Below are positions 1 to 5,787 of a DNA stretch of 6,406 bases, one piece after another. A program made the translations under genes and the position numbers. The notes beneath the pieces were generated by a model, which searched no databases, was not told the DNA's origin, and worked only from the letters and a program-made list of their open reading frames with translations. This stretch comes from Nitrospirota bacterium (GTDB taxonomy: Bacteria > Nitrospirota > Nitrospiria > Nitrospirales > Nitrospiraceae), in NCBI GenBank assembly GCA_016222925.1, contig JACRQB010000143.1, forward strand, positions 1 through 6,406, read 5' to 3'. Each line of letters starts with the position of its first letter. Positions within the stretch are counted from its first letter, which is position 1.

Positions 1-60
1 CCAACCAGCTGGAGGATCCTATCATCGACCACCGTGTAGTACCGACAAGCGCCTGTCATA

Positions 61-174
61 TCATGACTCGTGCTGCCGACTCAATCCGCGGGCAATCGCC
101 GGTCTCACGGAACGAATGGGCACTTCAGCCGCAACCAGGACGGCAACACATTCTACAATCGACCCGTCTTTCAT
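61..174 (-). CDS. Possible 37-residue small protein, weakly supported
   Basis: This is a short minus-strand reading frame, divergent from oxyR. Its main support is a GGAGG sequence (plus positions 183-187) lying 8 bases before the ATG at 174. An in-frame ATG at 180 would sit only 2 bases from it and is less likely. The product begins MKDGSIVECV and ends in a basic, Arg-rich tail (RPAIARGLSRQHES). It has one Cys at residue 9, no signal peptide and no recognised family. It could equally be chance, since open frames of this length are common, or the remnant of an older gene. No function is proposed. Confidence 0.2.
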   Translation of the reverse strand: MKDGSIVECVAVLVAAEVPIRSVRPAIARGLSRQHES

Positions 175-267
175 GTTCATGGCCTCCGCCTTCCGACCGG
201 CGACATGTTACGATTCTTCCCGCGCCTGATCGAACATAACGTACCTGGTCGTTTTAAATAAGTCCAA

Positions 268-296
268 TTGATAATGCAGATTACCTATATTAGTAT
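268..296 (+). promoter_or_regulatory. Candidate sigma-70-type promoter of oxyR with an OxyR-like half-site
   Basis: A TTGATA box (268-273, 5 of 6 to the -35 consensus) and a TAGTAT box (291-296, 4 of 6 to the -10 consensus) are separated by exactly 17 bases. Between them, 274-288 reads ATGCAGATTACCTAT. It matches 7 of the 10 defined positions of the OxyR half-site ATAG-N-T-N3-A-N-CTAT and also has the T-N11-A form usual for LysR-type sites. A site between the -35 and -10 boxes would suit autorepression, which is known for E. coli OxyR. A second half-site one helical step away was not evident. Both assignments are by eye. Confidence 0.4.
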
Positions 297-321
297 TTCT
301 TATTCATGAAAGAGGCCAGGA

Positions 322-1245
322 ATGACACTGACGGAATTGCAGTACATCGTGGTCGTGGCGCAGGAGCGGCATTTCGGCCGCGCTGCGGAACGGGTATTCG
401 TGACCCAACCGGCATTAAGTCTGGCGATCAAGAAGTTGGAAGATGAATTGAGAACGAGGATTTTCGAACGGCGCCGGAGCCGAATCGAACTGACTCCGCT
501 CGGCGAGCAAATCATCCATCAAGCGCAGCGCGTGCTAGAAGAAGCGGAGCACATCACACTCATCGCGGCGCAAGGTAAAGATCAACTGAATGGACTGCTG
601 CGGTTCGGGATCATCGCCACCGTCGGGCCTTATATCCTGCCAGATCTAATCCCGACTCTTCACAAGCGCGCGCCGGCGATGCCGCTCGAAATCGAAGAAA
701 GTTTGACGGCCAATCTGACCGCGATGCTGAAGAACGGGAAATTAGATGTGATCATGGTGGCTCTGCCGTTTGAAGAGCTGGGCATTCACACCCACGCCCT
801 CTATGACGAGCCGTTCAAAGCAGTGGTCCCAGTTGGGCATCGGTGGGAGCACAAGAAACAGATCGACGCGCGGGAACTCGACGGCGAAAAAGTGTTGCTG
901 CTCCACGCCGGGCACTGTTTTCGCCAGCAGGTGTTGAATGCTTGCCCGGAACTGAGCCGATCCGATGCGGAAGGTCTACAGGGAAACTCTCTCGAAACGA
1001 TTCGCCAGATGGTCGCGTCGGGGTTAGGCGTCACCGTGCTCCCCTGCAGTGCTCTCACGAAGAAGCACGCAAACAAGCGATTGATCGCCATCGACCTGGC
1101 AAAACCAGTACCGGGGCGTCGAATCGGACTCGCGTGGCGCCGAGGGTTTACACGACCGCAAGTGATCGACGTGATCCGGGACGCAATCCACGGGCTGAAG
1201 ATGCCAGGATTGAGCATGGTGCCAGGTGAACACCAGTCGGCATGA
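322..1245 (+). CDS. oxyR: OxyR, peroxide-sensing LysR-family transcriptional regulator
   Basis: This cytoplasmic DNA-binding regulator senses hydrogen peroxide through a disulfide and controls antioxidant genes. At 307 residues it is about the length of E. coli OxyR (305). The N-terminal winged helix-turn-helix lies around residues 5-60, with the recognition region near VTQPALSLAIKKLEDEL. The sensor domain contains TVGPYILP (100-107), matching TVGPYLLP of E. coli. The redox pair falls at Cys199 (in GHCFRQQ) and Cys208, the same numbers as the peroxidatic and resolving cysteines of E. coli. Arg228 and Thr129 also coincide with E. coli residues around the peroxide pocket. An extra Cys242 is present. 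The start is ATG at 322, with AGAGG at 311-315 six bases upstream. A damaged exonuclease III gene follows after 84 bases. No peroxidase gene is visible in the window. The assignment as a true OxyR, rather than a generic LysR regulator, is strong because of the paired cysteines. Confidence 0.95.
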   Translation: MTLTELQYIVVVAQERHFGRAAERVFVTQPALSLAIKKLEDELRTRIFERRRSRIELTPLGEQIIHQAQRVLEEAEHITLIAAQGKDQLNGLLRFGIIATVGPYILPDLIPTLHKRAPAMPLEIEESLTANLTAMLKNGKLDVIMVALPFEELGIHTHALYDEPFKAVVPVGHRWEHKKQIDARELDGEKVLLLHAGHCFRQQVLNACPELSRSDAEGLQGNSLETIRQMVASGLGVTVLPCSALTKKHANKRLIAIDLAKPVPGRRIGLAWRRGFTRPQVIDVIRDAIHGLKMPGLSMVPGEHQSA

Positions 1246-1266
1246 CACCTCTCAGCGTTTCTTTTG

Positions 1267-1281
1267 GGCGCTTGTTGCGCC
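1267..1281 (+). other. Short hairpin between oxyR and xth
   Basis: GGCGC (1267-1271), a five-base loop TTGTT and GCGCC (1277-1281) form a perfect 5-bp GC stem 21 bases after the oxyR stop. TTTT precedes it and an interrupted T-rich stretch (ACTTTTGTT) follows seven bases downstream. As an intrinsic terminator it is weak, because the stem is short and no T-run adjoins it. It could attenuate read-through into the following gene. A poor promoter-like pair (TTGTTG 1272-1277, TAGGAT 1295-1300, 17-base gap) overlaps it. Neither role is firm. Confidence 0.25.
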
Positions 1282-1329
1282 AGATGACTTTTGTTAGGAT
1301 GCCGTCGACTCAACCGAAGCACGGCTTTG

Positions 1330-2038
1330 ATGAAAATCGCTACGTTCAACGTCAATTCATTGCGCAAACGCTTGCCGATCGTGCTGGAATGGCTCGATCG
1401 ACACAAACCGGATGTGCTGTGCCTTCAGGAAACCAAGGTCCAGGATAGCGAGTTTCCCTTGCTCGCGCTGGCACCCAGCGGGTACGAGATCACGTTTCGA
1501 GGGATGAAATCGTATAACGGGGTGGCGATCCTCAGCCGAAAAAAGCCGGACGCAGTGTTCTACGGATTCGACGATGGAGGAGACCCGGAAGACGCTCGTT
1601 TGCTGAGAGTGATCATCGATGGGATTCCCATCGTGAACACCTACGTGCCGCAGGGGTTCGAAATCGACTCGCCGAAGTATGCCTACAAGCTTGCTTGGTA
1701 CGAACGACTACGGAACTACTTCAACGCACACCTTTCACCGCAAGCCCCGGCGATCTGGTGCGGAGATATGAACGTAGCCCCACGCCCCATGGACGTCCAC
1801 GGTCCAGAGAAACATCTGAACCATGTCTGCTACCACGAAGCTGCGCGTAGGGCGTATGAACAGACGGTTGCATGGGGATTTCAAGATGTCTTTGTGAAAC
1901 TCTATCCGACACGTCAACAATATACATTTTGGGACTACCGTGCGCCGAGCTCACTCGCGGCCAACAAAGGGTGGCGTATCGATCATATGATAAGAACCTT
2001 CAGACCACACTTTTTTGTGGGCTGAGTTTTCGATCTGA
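1330..2038 (+). pseudogene. xthA: Exodeoxyribonuclease III / AP endonuclease (Xth), 3' end deleted and frameshifted
   Basis: The family removes abasic sites and 3' blocks in base-excision repair, using a metal-dependent endonuclease/exonuclease/phosphatase fold. The intact frame (1330-2025) gives 231 residues, against about 255-268 for the family. Active-site residues are present in order: Asn7, Glu34 (LQET), Tyr105 (NTYVPQG), Asp146 and Asn148 (GDMN), and Asp218 (GWRIDH). After RIDHM the homology stops, and the frame ends with an unrelated tail (FRPHFFVG) at 2025. The usual C-terminus reappears in another frame at 1994-2038 as EPSDHTFLWAEFSI and a stop, so the catalytic Ser-Asp-His has been separated from the body. 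In E. coli 27 residues lie between RID and SDH; here there are only 16 bases, a net loss of about 65 bases, not a multiple of three. The ATG at 1330 matches the family start (MKIATFNVNSLR) but has a poor ribosome-binding site; an in-frame start at 1291 would add a non-homologous leader. Very probably inactive. Confidence 0.85.
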
Positions 2039-2064
2039 CCGTGCGCGCGACATCCACTCCAACC

Positions 2065-2118
2065 ATGCCGATCAATCCCACAGTCTTGTGGCTGACCGGA
2101 ATGGGACTCCGCTCCTAA
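2065..2118 (+). pseudogene. Possible 17-codon remnant of a P-loop kinase N-terminus
   Basis: Downstream of the broken xth, an ATG frame reads MPINPTVLWLTGMGLRS and stops. The VLWLTG stretch resembles the strand leading into the P-loop of small kinases of the adenylylsulfate kinase (CysC) type, where GxxGxGK(S/T) follows. Here the Lys-Ser motif is absent and the frame ends at once. No Shine-Dalgarno sequence precedes it, and its stop overlaps the end of the opposing zinc-ribbon gene. The likeness covers only about six residues, so chance is a serious alternative. Confidence 0.15.
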
Positions 2119-2270
2119 GCCGCCTTGGCTCGCATGTGGTTGCTGCGATTCTGCTCGATCAAGGGATCAATGATCAGTCCACAATTGAGACAGCGCAGAA
2201 TAACGGTACTGGACGAGACCGCCGGTTGACGCTCTTGAATCATCAGGCCTTTGCATTTTAGACAAGTCAT
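2115..2270 (-). CDS. Small zinc-ribbon protein of unknown function (51 residues)
   Basis: The protein has two cysteine knuckles, CLKC at residues 3-6 and CLNCG at 27-31, the layout of a single zinc-binding ribbon. After the second knuckle comes a short DPLIEQNR segment and a basic tail. It is predicted to be cytoplasmic, with no signal peptide or membrane helix. The start is well fixed: AGGAGGG (plus positions 2276-2282) lies five bases before the ATG at 2270. A longer frame reaching 2336 would add a leader without its own ribosome-binding site. By memory, similar tiny CxxC/CxxCG proteins are frequent in Nitrospira genomes, but no function is known to me. It stands alone, convergent with the broken xth and divergent from the flavoprotein gene, sharing with the latter a spacer that carries phased TTAA repeats. 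Confidence 0.75.
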   Translation of the reverse strand: MTCLKCKGLMIQERQPAVSSSTVILRCLNCGLIIDPLIEQNRSNHMRAKAA

Positions 2271-2343
2271 GGTGTCCCTCCTGCTGAGATGAATGATGAC
2301 AATCACGTCACATCTGCACGAGGGGTACAGTAGCATCGTGAGA

Positions 2344-2380
2344 TTAACCCCGAGTTAACAGCCAGTTAAAAATCTCTAAT
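2344..2380 (+). promoter_or_regulatory. Three TTAA hexamers at an exact 11-base step, Pho-box-like, with a -10 element
   Basis: TTAACC (2344-2349), TTAACA (2355-2360) and TTAAAA (2366-2371) are spaced 11 bases start to start, about one helical turn. Direct hexamers with 5-base gaps are the known layout of PhoB/PhoP-type winged-helix response-regulator sites; the Bacillus PhoP box is built on TT(A/C/T)A(C/T)A repeats. TCTAAT at 2375-2380 matches 5 of 6 bases of the -10 consensus and lies just downstream, as expected for an activated promoter lacking a normal -35 box. Read this way it would drive the flavoprotein gene. The GTTAA core is near-palindromic, so the leftward zinc-ribbon gene could also be the target. 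The regulator is unknown. Confidence 0.4.
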
Positions 2381-2513
2381 GTCGCGTTCGGGCATCATCT
2401 AACTTTTCAGCACGTTATGCCTCGTGCCTACCGGTGTGAACGTTCAACTCTCCGCGAGGAAGTCACGGACTCAGCCGCGAACTCCTGTACTGAAAGTGGT
2501 TGAGAAACACTCC

Positions 2514-3815
2514 ATGAAGAATCCAACACCATCCGCCCATAAAACATCCACGGCGGATGTGGCGATTATTGGTGGAGGAGCGGCTGGCCTTGCCGCTGCC
2601 ATCGCAGCCAGAGAACACAGTCAAGACGCAAGGATTTACCTGCTCGATGGAGCTAAGTCATTGGGGGCTAAAATTCTGGTCTCAGGCGGAGGACGTTGCA
2701 ACGTCACGCATGATGGCGTGACACCGAAGGATTTTTTTGGCAACCGACACATCATCCGCAACGTGCTTGCGGCGTTTTCACTTGAGCAGACAATTGCATG
2801 GCTTACCTCACTCGGTGTTGAACTGAAACGCGAAGAGACCGGTAAGATATTTCCGACCACTGACAAGGCACGCACTGTTCTTAATGCACTGCTTGCGCGT
2901 ACGCGGGATTCGGGTGTCACGGTATGCCCGGATCATCGTGTGAGCGAAGTCACTCGGTCTGAATTCGGCTTTCAAATTCGGCATAGGTATGGCCTGCTCC
3001 ATACCGCCCGACTCATCCTCGCCACCGGTGGTCAATCGTTGCCGAAAACCGGCAGCGATGGATTCGGGTATCGGCTGGCCCGCTCCCTCGGCCATCACGT
3101 GACACCGACGGTCCCCGCATTAGTCCCGCTCCTGTTGGACCGCTCCATGTTTCACACAACACTCTCCGGCCTCTCGCAGGACGTAACGCTGACAACCCTG
3201 ATGCATGGTCGAGAAGTCGATCAACGCACAGGGAGCCTGCTCTGGACCCATTTCGGAATCAGCGGCCCTGTCGTCATGGACGCCAGCCGCTTCTGGACCC
3301 TTGCAACGAATCAAGGCGTACCTGTGGATCTCTATGCCAACTTCGTGCCGAGTCGATCATTTGAGGCATTGAAGGAATGGTTTATCAGACAGACCGTTGA
3401 ACATCCGAAGCGCTCGGTCGTACGAACCCTCTCGTTACTGGTCCCAGATCGCTTTGCCGAATCACTCTGTCGTCATAGTTCTTGCGATCCGCAGCACATC
3501 ATGGCTCAGGTCGCACGCACGGATCGAGATCGGTTGTTGAGCGCTCTGACCAGGTTTCGATTCCCAATCGAGGGCGACCGCGGGTGGAACTTTGCTGAAG
3601 TCACGGCCGGCGGCGTGCCCTTGGAAGAAATCGACTATCGCACGATGGAATCAAAGCTGCTTCCTGGACTTTATCTCGCCGGGGAGCTGTTGGATTGCGA
3701 CGGCCGAATCGGGGGGTTCAATTTTCAATGGGCTTGGACGACGGGCTGGCTGGCCGGGCGGTCAGCAGCCAAGAGCCTTCTTGCAAAAAATCGCAATCAG
3801 GAAGCCCGTGATTGA
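2514..3815 (+). CDS. HI0933-family (YhiN/BaiN-like) FAD-dependent oxidoreductase
   Basis: This is a predicted cytoplasmic flavoprotein of the HI0933-like family. Members bind FAD and probably NAD(P)H, but the substrate of most, including E. coli YhiN, is unsettled. Counting from the ATG at 2514 it has 433 residues, slightly longer than the usual 400-420. The dinucleotide motif GGGAAG is at 20-25 after a beta strand (DVAIIG). The family signature SGGGRCNVT is at 57-65. The second FAD-contacting ATGG is at 170-173, and THFGISGP at 245-252 marks the inserted domain. The C-terminal FAD-binding block runs from LYLAGELLDCDGRIGG to NFQWAWTTG (386-411). All signatures are intact. The frame is open upstream to a GTG at 2424, but that start has no ribosome-binding site and would add 30 unconserved residues; 2514 is chosen for its fit to the family, although its own site (GAGAA) is weak. 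It appears monocistronic, possibly under the TTAA-repeat promoter upstream. It meets the next gene tail to tail, with 48 bases between and no clear terminator. Confidence 0.92.
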   Translation: MKNPTPSAHKTSTADVAIIGGGAAGLAAAIAAREHSQDARIYLLDGAKSLGAKILVSGGGRCNVTHDGVTPKDFFGNRHIIRNVLAAFSLEQTIAWLTSLGVELKREETGKIFPTTDKARTVLNALLARTRDSGVTVCPDHRVSEVTRSEFGFQIRHRYGLLHTARLILATGGQSLPKTGSDGFGYRLARSLGHHVTPTVPALVPLLLDRSMFHTTLSGLSQDVTLTTLMHGREVDQRTGSLLWTHFGISGPVVMDASRFWTLATNQGVPVDLYANFVPSRSFEALKEWFIRQTVEHPKRSVVRTLSLLVPDRFAESLCRHSSCDPQHIMAQVARTDRDRLLSALTRFRFPIEGDRGWNFAEVTAGGVPLEEIDYRTMESKLLPGLYLAGELLDCDGRIGGFNFQWAWTTGWLAGRSAAKSLLAKNRNQEARD

Positions 3816-3863
3816 CATGGTTGACTTGCCTTCCCTTTCGACACGAGCTTCCCACACCCAAGA

Positions 3864-4688
3864 TCACCACACGCCTGCTTCTGCCTCTGAACAAGCCTTG
3901 GCCCTAGGAAGAGTCCGATACGAAGCTGCTCCTTCCTTCATAGACGGCTCATTGGGGGACAACGTCGTCACCTGGAGCTTTTCTTCAGCGAAGGCCTCAT
4001 CGTTGGTCCGCAAGACGCCTTCACGATTCAATATCTTGACCACATTCGTGCGCGACACGATCGGTGGGTATTGCCTGAACTGGTCCGCCGAGACGTAAGA
4101 AACCTGGATGGTCACCGGGCGGCGCTTGGCGTAAATAAATTCACGCAGATTGTCGTCAATAGGCGTCTTCAAGGTGACGACCGCCGAACTCTCCCCGGGA
4201 AGAGTCGCGATCGAGAGGACATACAAGGGCTTCACATCAGGCGGTGCCTCTTTCTGGACGGTAGCCATACGATTCGGGGCCGTCAGGAGCTGTGTCGACT
4301 GATTGATGGCGGGAGACCGGACACCCACCCGCAAATTTGTGATGTCGCGATCGGACACATTTTCGAGCAACAGCTTGATGAGCACCCACGCTTGCGAATC
4401 GGGGGCTTTGGCCCGACCATTCGGCACTGATTGTTCCTCTCGGCGGATGCTGCAATCGGACACCAGGTTGCGTCGTTCAAAGAAATAGAGCGTATTCATC
4501 CCCTGTGGCTGAATGCCCCGTTCATACGTATAGAACGATACGCCGACATGAATCATCGTCGGTCTGAACCAGTTCACAACCGTCGGGAGGACAAAGGGGA
4601 CAAAGGCCGCAAACAGACCAAGAATGGCAACCTTACTGAGGAGGCTTTGCCGCCAGAACCAGTTCCAGCACTTCGTCAACCACGCCAT
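3864..4688 (-). CDS. Hypothetical single-pass membrane-anchored protein (274 residues)
   Basis: No family is recognised. The N-terminus is Trp- and Lys-rich (MAWLTKCWNWFWRQ) and leads into one hydrophobic helix at about residues 18-40 (containing AILGLFAAFVPFVL), followed by a soluble domain of about 230 residues. The positive residues before the helix suggest the soluble part lies outside the cytoplasm. Residues 100-220 alternate hydrophobic strands (WVLIKLLLENVS, LYVLSIATLPGESSAVVTLK, VTIQVSYVS) in a way that suggests a beta-sandwich; this is inference. Three cysteines (7, 79, 266) are scattered and form no motif. The ATG at 4688 is chosen because AAGG lies five bases upstream and the membrane helix then sits near the N-terminus. 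A TTG at 4790 is in frame but would bury the helix behind a polar leader. The gene is divergent from the small membrane protein at 4828 and convergent with the flavoprotein gene. Confidence 0.75.
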   Translation of the reverse strand: MAWLTKCWNWFWRQSLLSKVAILGLFAAFVPFVLPTVVNWFRPTMIHVGVSFYTYERGIQPQGMNTLYFFERRNLVSDCSIRREEQSVPNGRAKAPDSQAWVLIKLLLENVSDRDITNLRVGVRSPAINQSTQLLTAPNRMATVQKEAPPDVKPLYVLSIATLPGESSAVVTLKTPIDDNLREFIYAKRRPVTIQVSYVSADQFRQYPPIVSRTNVVKILNREGVLRTNDEAFAEEKLQVTTLSPNEPSMKEGAASYRTLPRAKACSEAEAGVW

Positions 4689-4827
4689 GGAAACCTTGCC
4701 CGATATTCTCGGTCTTGCATGTGCTAACCATACGCCCTTGGAGGAACTCCCGACAAGAGTAAGACTGGTCCTTGACTGTCGCCGCTCCAAGTCGCCATGC
4801 TGATCATGAATCGGCTCAAGAGGATCA

Positions 4828-5049
4828 ATGTCGAAGAAGCAGCGTAGAGAAGCTCACGAGACGGATCGGCGGATCACCATCCGCTGGAAAGTGATGCTTG
4901 CACTCAGCATCATCCTCATTGCGCTGGGGCTCTTTGTCGATTGGCCCCCTCCGCAGGAAATCAGCGTGCCAAACACGTCATCGTTCCTGATCATCCTCGG
5001 TGGGCTCCTCGGCGCGGTTGGACTCCTGACTGCACTTCGGGGAGAGTAG
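4828..5049 (+). CDS. Small two-helix membrane protein of unknown function (73 residues)
   Basis: The N-terminus is strongly charged (KKQRREAHETDRR, residues 3-15). Two hydrophobic segments follow, at about 22-39 (VMLALSIILIALGLFV) and 53-69 (FLIILGGLLGAVGLLTAL), joined by a short Pro-rich loop (WPPPQEISVPN). Glycines in the second helix suggest tight packing. With the basic N-terminus inside, both ends would face the cytoplasm. The ATG at 4828 follows AAGAGG (4818-4823) by four bases, so the start is well supported. There is no known family and no enzymatic motif. It is divergent from the membrane-anchored hypothetical gene (start 4688) across a 139-base spacer; joint action is possible but nothing shows it. 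Confidence 0.65.
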   Translation: MSKKQRREAHETDRRITIRWKVMLALSIILIALGLFVDWPPPQEISVPNTSSFLIILGGLLGAVGLLTALRGE

Positions 5050-5054
5050 CTTCG

Positions 5055-5083
5055 TAGATACGGAGAGGTACGCTCTGCGTCTA
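5055..5083 (+). terminator. Imperfect hairpin after the small membrane protein gene
   Basis: Six bases past the stop at 5049 the DNA can fold: TAGA (5055-5058) with TCTA (5080-5083), CG (5061-5062) with CG (5078-5079), and AGAG (5064-5067) with CTCT (5073-5076) around a five-base loop. Two bulged bases and one mismatch interrupt the stem. No T-run follows, so it is at best a poor intrinsic terminator; its position is the main argument. Confidence 0.3.
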
Positions 5084-5105
5084 TGGATCTGGGAGATCGG
5101 ACGGA

Positions 5106-5330
5106 CTACCGACTCCCCGTCTGGGACTGAACTGCGCTCACGCCATACGGGCTGAAGAAGGCCAGCACCTTGTCGCCCACCTTAAACTGGCCACCGAGTT
5201 GGGTTTGTTGCGTGAGATTCAGAATATGGAGCTGCCCTTTTTCGTCTCGAATGACCATTGTTCCAGGAATACCAGTAAGCTGGTTATAAACCGGTGCATG
5301 GCGACATTTCCTTTTCTCATATGGTAACAG
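5106..5330 (-). pseudogene. Start-less remnant of a small beta-rich protein
   Basis: This minus-strand frame looks coding: it contains LTGIPGTMVIRDEKGQLHIL and, further on, GGQFKVGDKVLAFFSPYG, ending at the TAG at 5106-5108. The GxxxVxDxxGxxxxL...GxxKxGDKVxA pattern resembles short exported beta-rich proteins that I recall from Nitrospira; the function is unknown. Those normally begin with a signal peptide. Here the frame runs back only to a TGA at 5331-5333, with no ATG, GTG or TTG before the Met encoded at 5258. Starting at 5258 would give a 50-residue product that cuts into the first strand and lacks a good ribosome-binding site. I therefore read it as a gene that has lost its 5' end. A non-standard start, or a functional 50-residue cytoplasmic protein, cannot be excluded. 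Confidence 0.5.
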
Positions 5331-5787
5331 TCAGTCTCCGCAGTCACATCATGATTGCCAGTATGGATTTCTGGCGCTGACCTGCCTTCCGTCATTGTAT
5401 CAGGATGCCTGTCACCTAGACATACGGCGGTTGAGCAAGAAGCTCGGCAATTCGCAACACACCCAATCCCCCCCTAACCATCGAGGTGACTCCAGATCTC
5501 GCGCGATCCCACTCACGACTCTTGATCACGCTTGTCCCCCTCCGGTCAGGGTAACAAATCCTGGCCAAATTCACCGCCTTGGCCTTTTCACTGATCGCAC
5601 AGTATGGAAGATGCGCCATTCCCCCGTGTCACCCAAAACCCGGTGACCCCCAAGGTACGTAATATGGGCTATGTGCTCATAATTAGGCCCCCCCCTTTCG
5701 TGGTAGGTATTTCGAGGAATGTGCTCACTTACTCTCTCCGTTACGATTGATCTATCAGGCCAATGGACACAAGCGGAAGGAGAACCC

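Larger units (their letters stand above)
1..321. other. Left-edge region without a confident gene
   Basis: Two plus-strand frames stay open from the left edge to about 229 and 240, but neither translation shows a recognisable motif, and the two overlap, so neither is called. A 63-codon plus-strand frame at 70-261 has no Shine-Dalgarno sequence and no family likeness. An imperfect inverted repeat lies at 205-214 and 229-237 (ATGTTaCGAT against ATCGAACAT, one bulged base, 14-base loop). It could be a hairpin, but no T-run follows directly. The right end, from about 268, is the oxyR promoter region. The upstream neighbour lies outside the window. Confidence 0.5.
5050..5787. other. Gene-poor stretch of about 740 bases
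   Basis: Apart from the hairpin at 5055-5083 and the remnant at 5106-5330, no gene is supported here. Frames at 5395-5646 (+), 5416-5619 (-) and 5571-5810 (-) overlap each other and lack Shine-Dalgarno sequences and recognisable motifs. Visible structure includes GGCCAA/TTGGCC (5563-5568 and 5579-5584) with a 10-base loop followed directly by TTTT, a weak terminator-like hairpin on the plus strand. There are also C-runs near 5468-5475 and 5688-5696, and a 9-base direct repeat ATGTGCTCA at 5671-5679 and 5719-5727. The last 100 bases should contain the promoter of the PilZ gene, but no good -35/-10 pair was found. Confidence 0.5.

Noticed and set aside
801..1406. 201-codon minus-strand open frame across the end of oxyR
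   Set aside because: It is antisense to a clear oxyR gene, has no recognisable motif and no ribosome-binding site; it is a shadow of the GC-rich codon pattern.
1987..2038. Programmed ribosomal frameshift rescuing the xth C-terminus
   Set aside because: A +1 shift near 1993-1997 could join the frames, but no slippery sequence or stimulator is visible, and about 22 residues of the fold would still be missing.
1872..2261. 129-codon plus-strand open frame
   Set aside because: It overlaps the xth gene in another frame and runs antisense through the zinc-ribbon gene, which has better start signals and a cysteine motif.
2424..2513. Upstream GTG start for the flavoprotein
   Set aside because: No Shine-Dalgarno sequence precedes it, and the added 30 residues are not typical of the family; the dinucleotide-binding strand normally lies close to the N-terminus.
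3592..4098. 168-codon plus-strand open frame spanning the convergent gene ends
   Set aside because: It overlaps the end of the flavoprotein gene out of frame and the hypothetical gene antisense; its translation has no family features.
4689..4790. TTG start adding 34 residues to the membrane-anchored protein
   Set aside because: The ATG at 4688 has AAGG at good spacing and places the membrane helix near the N-terminus; the extension is polar and has no start signal.
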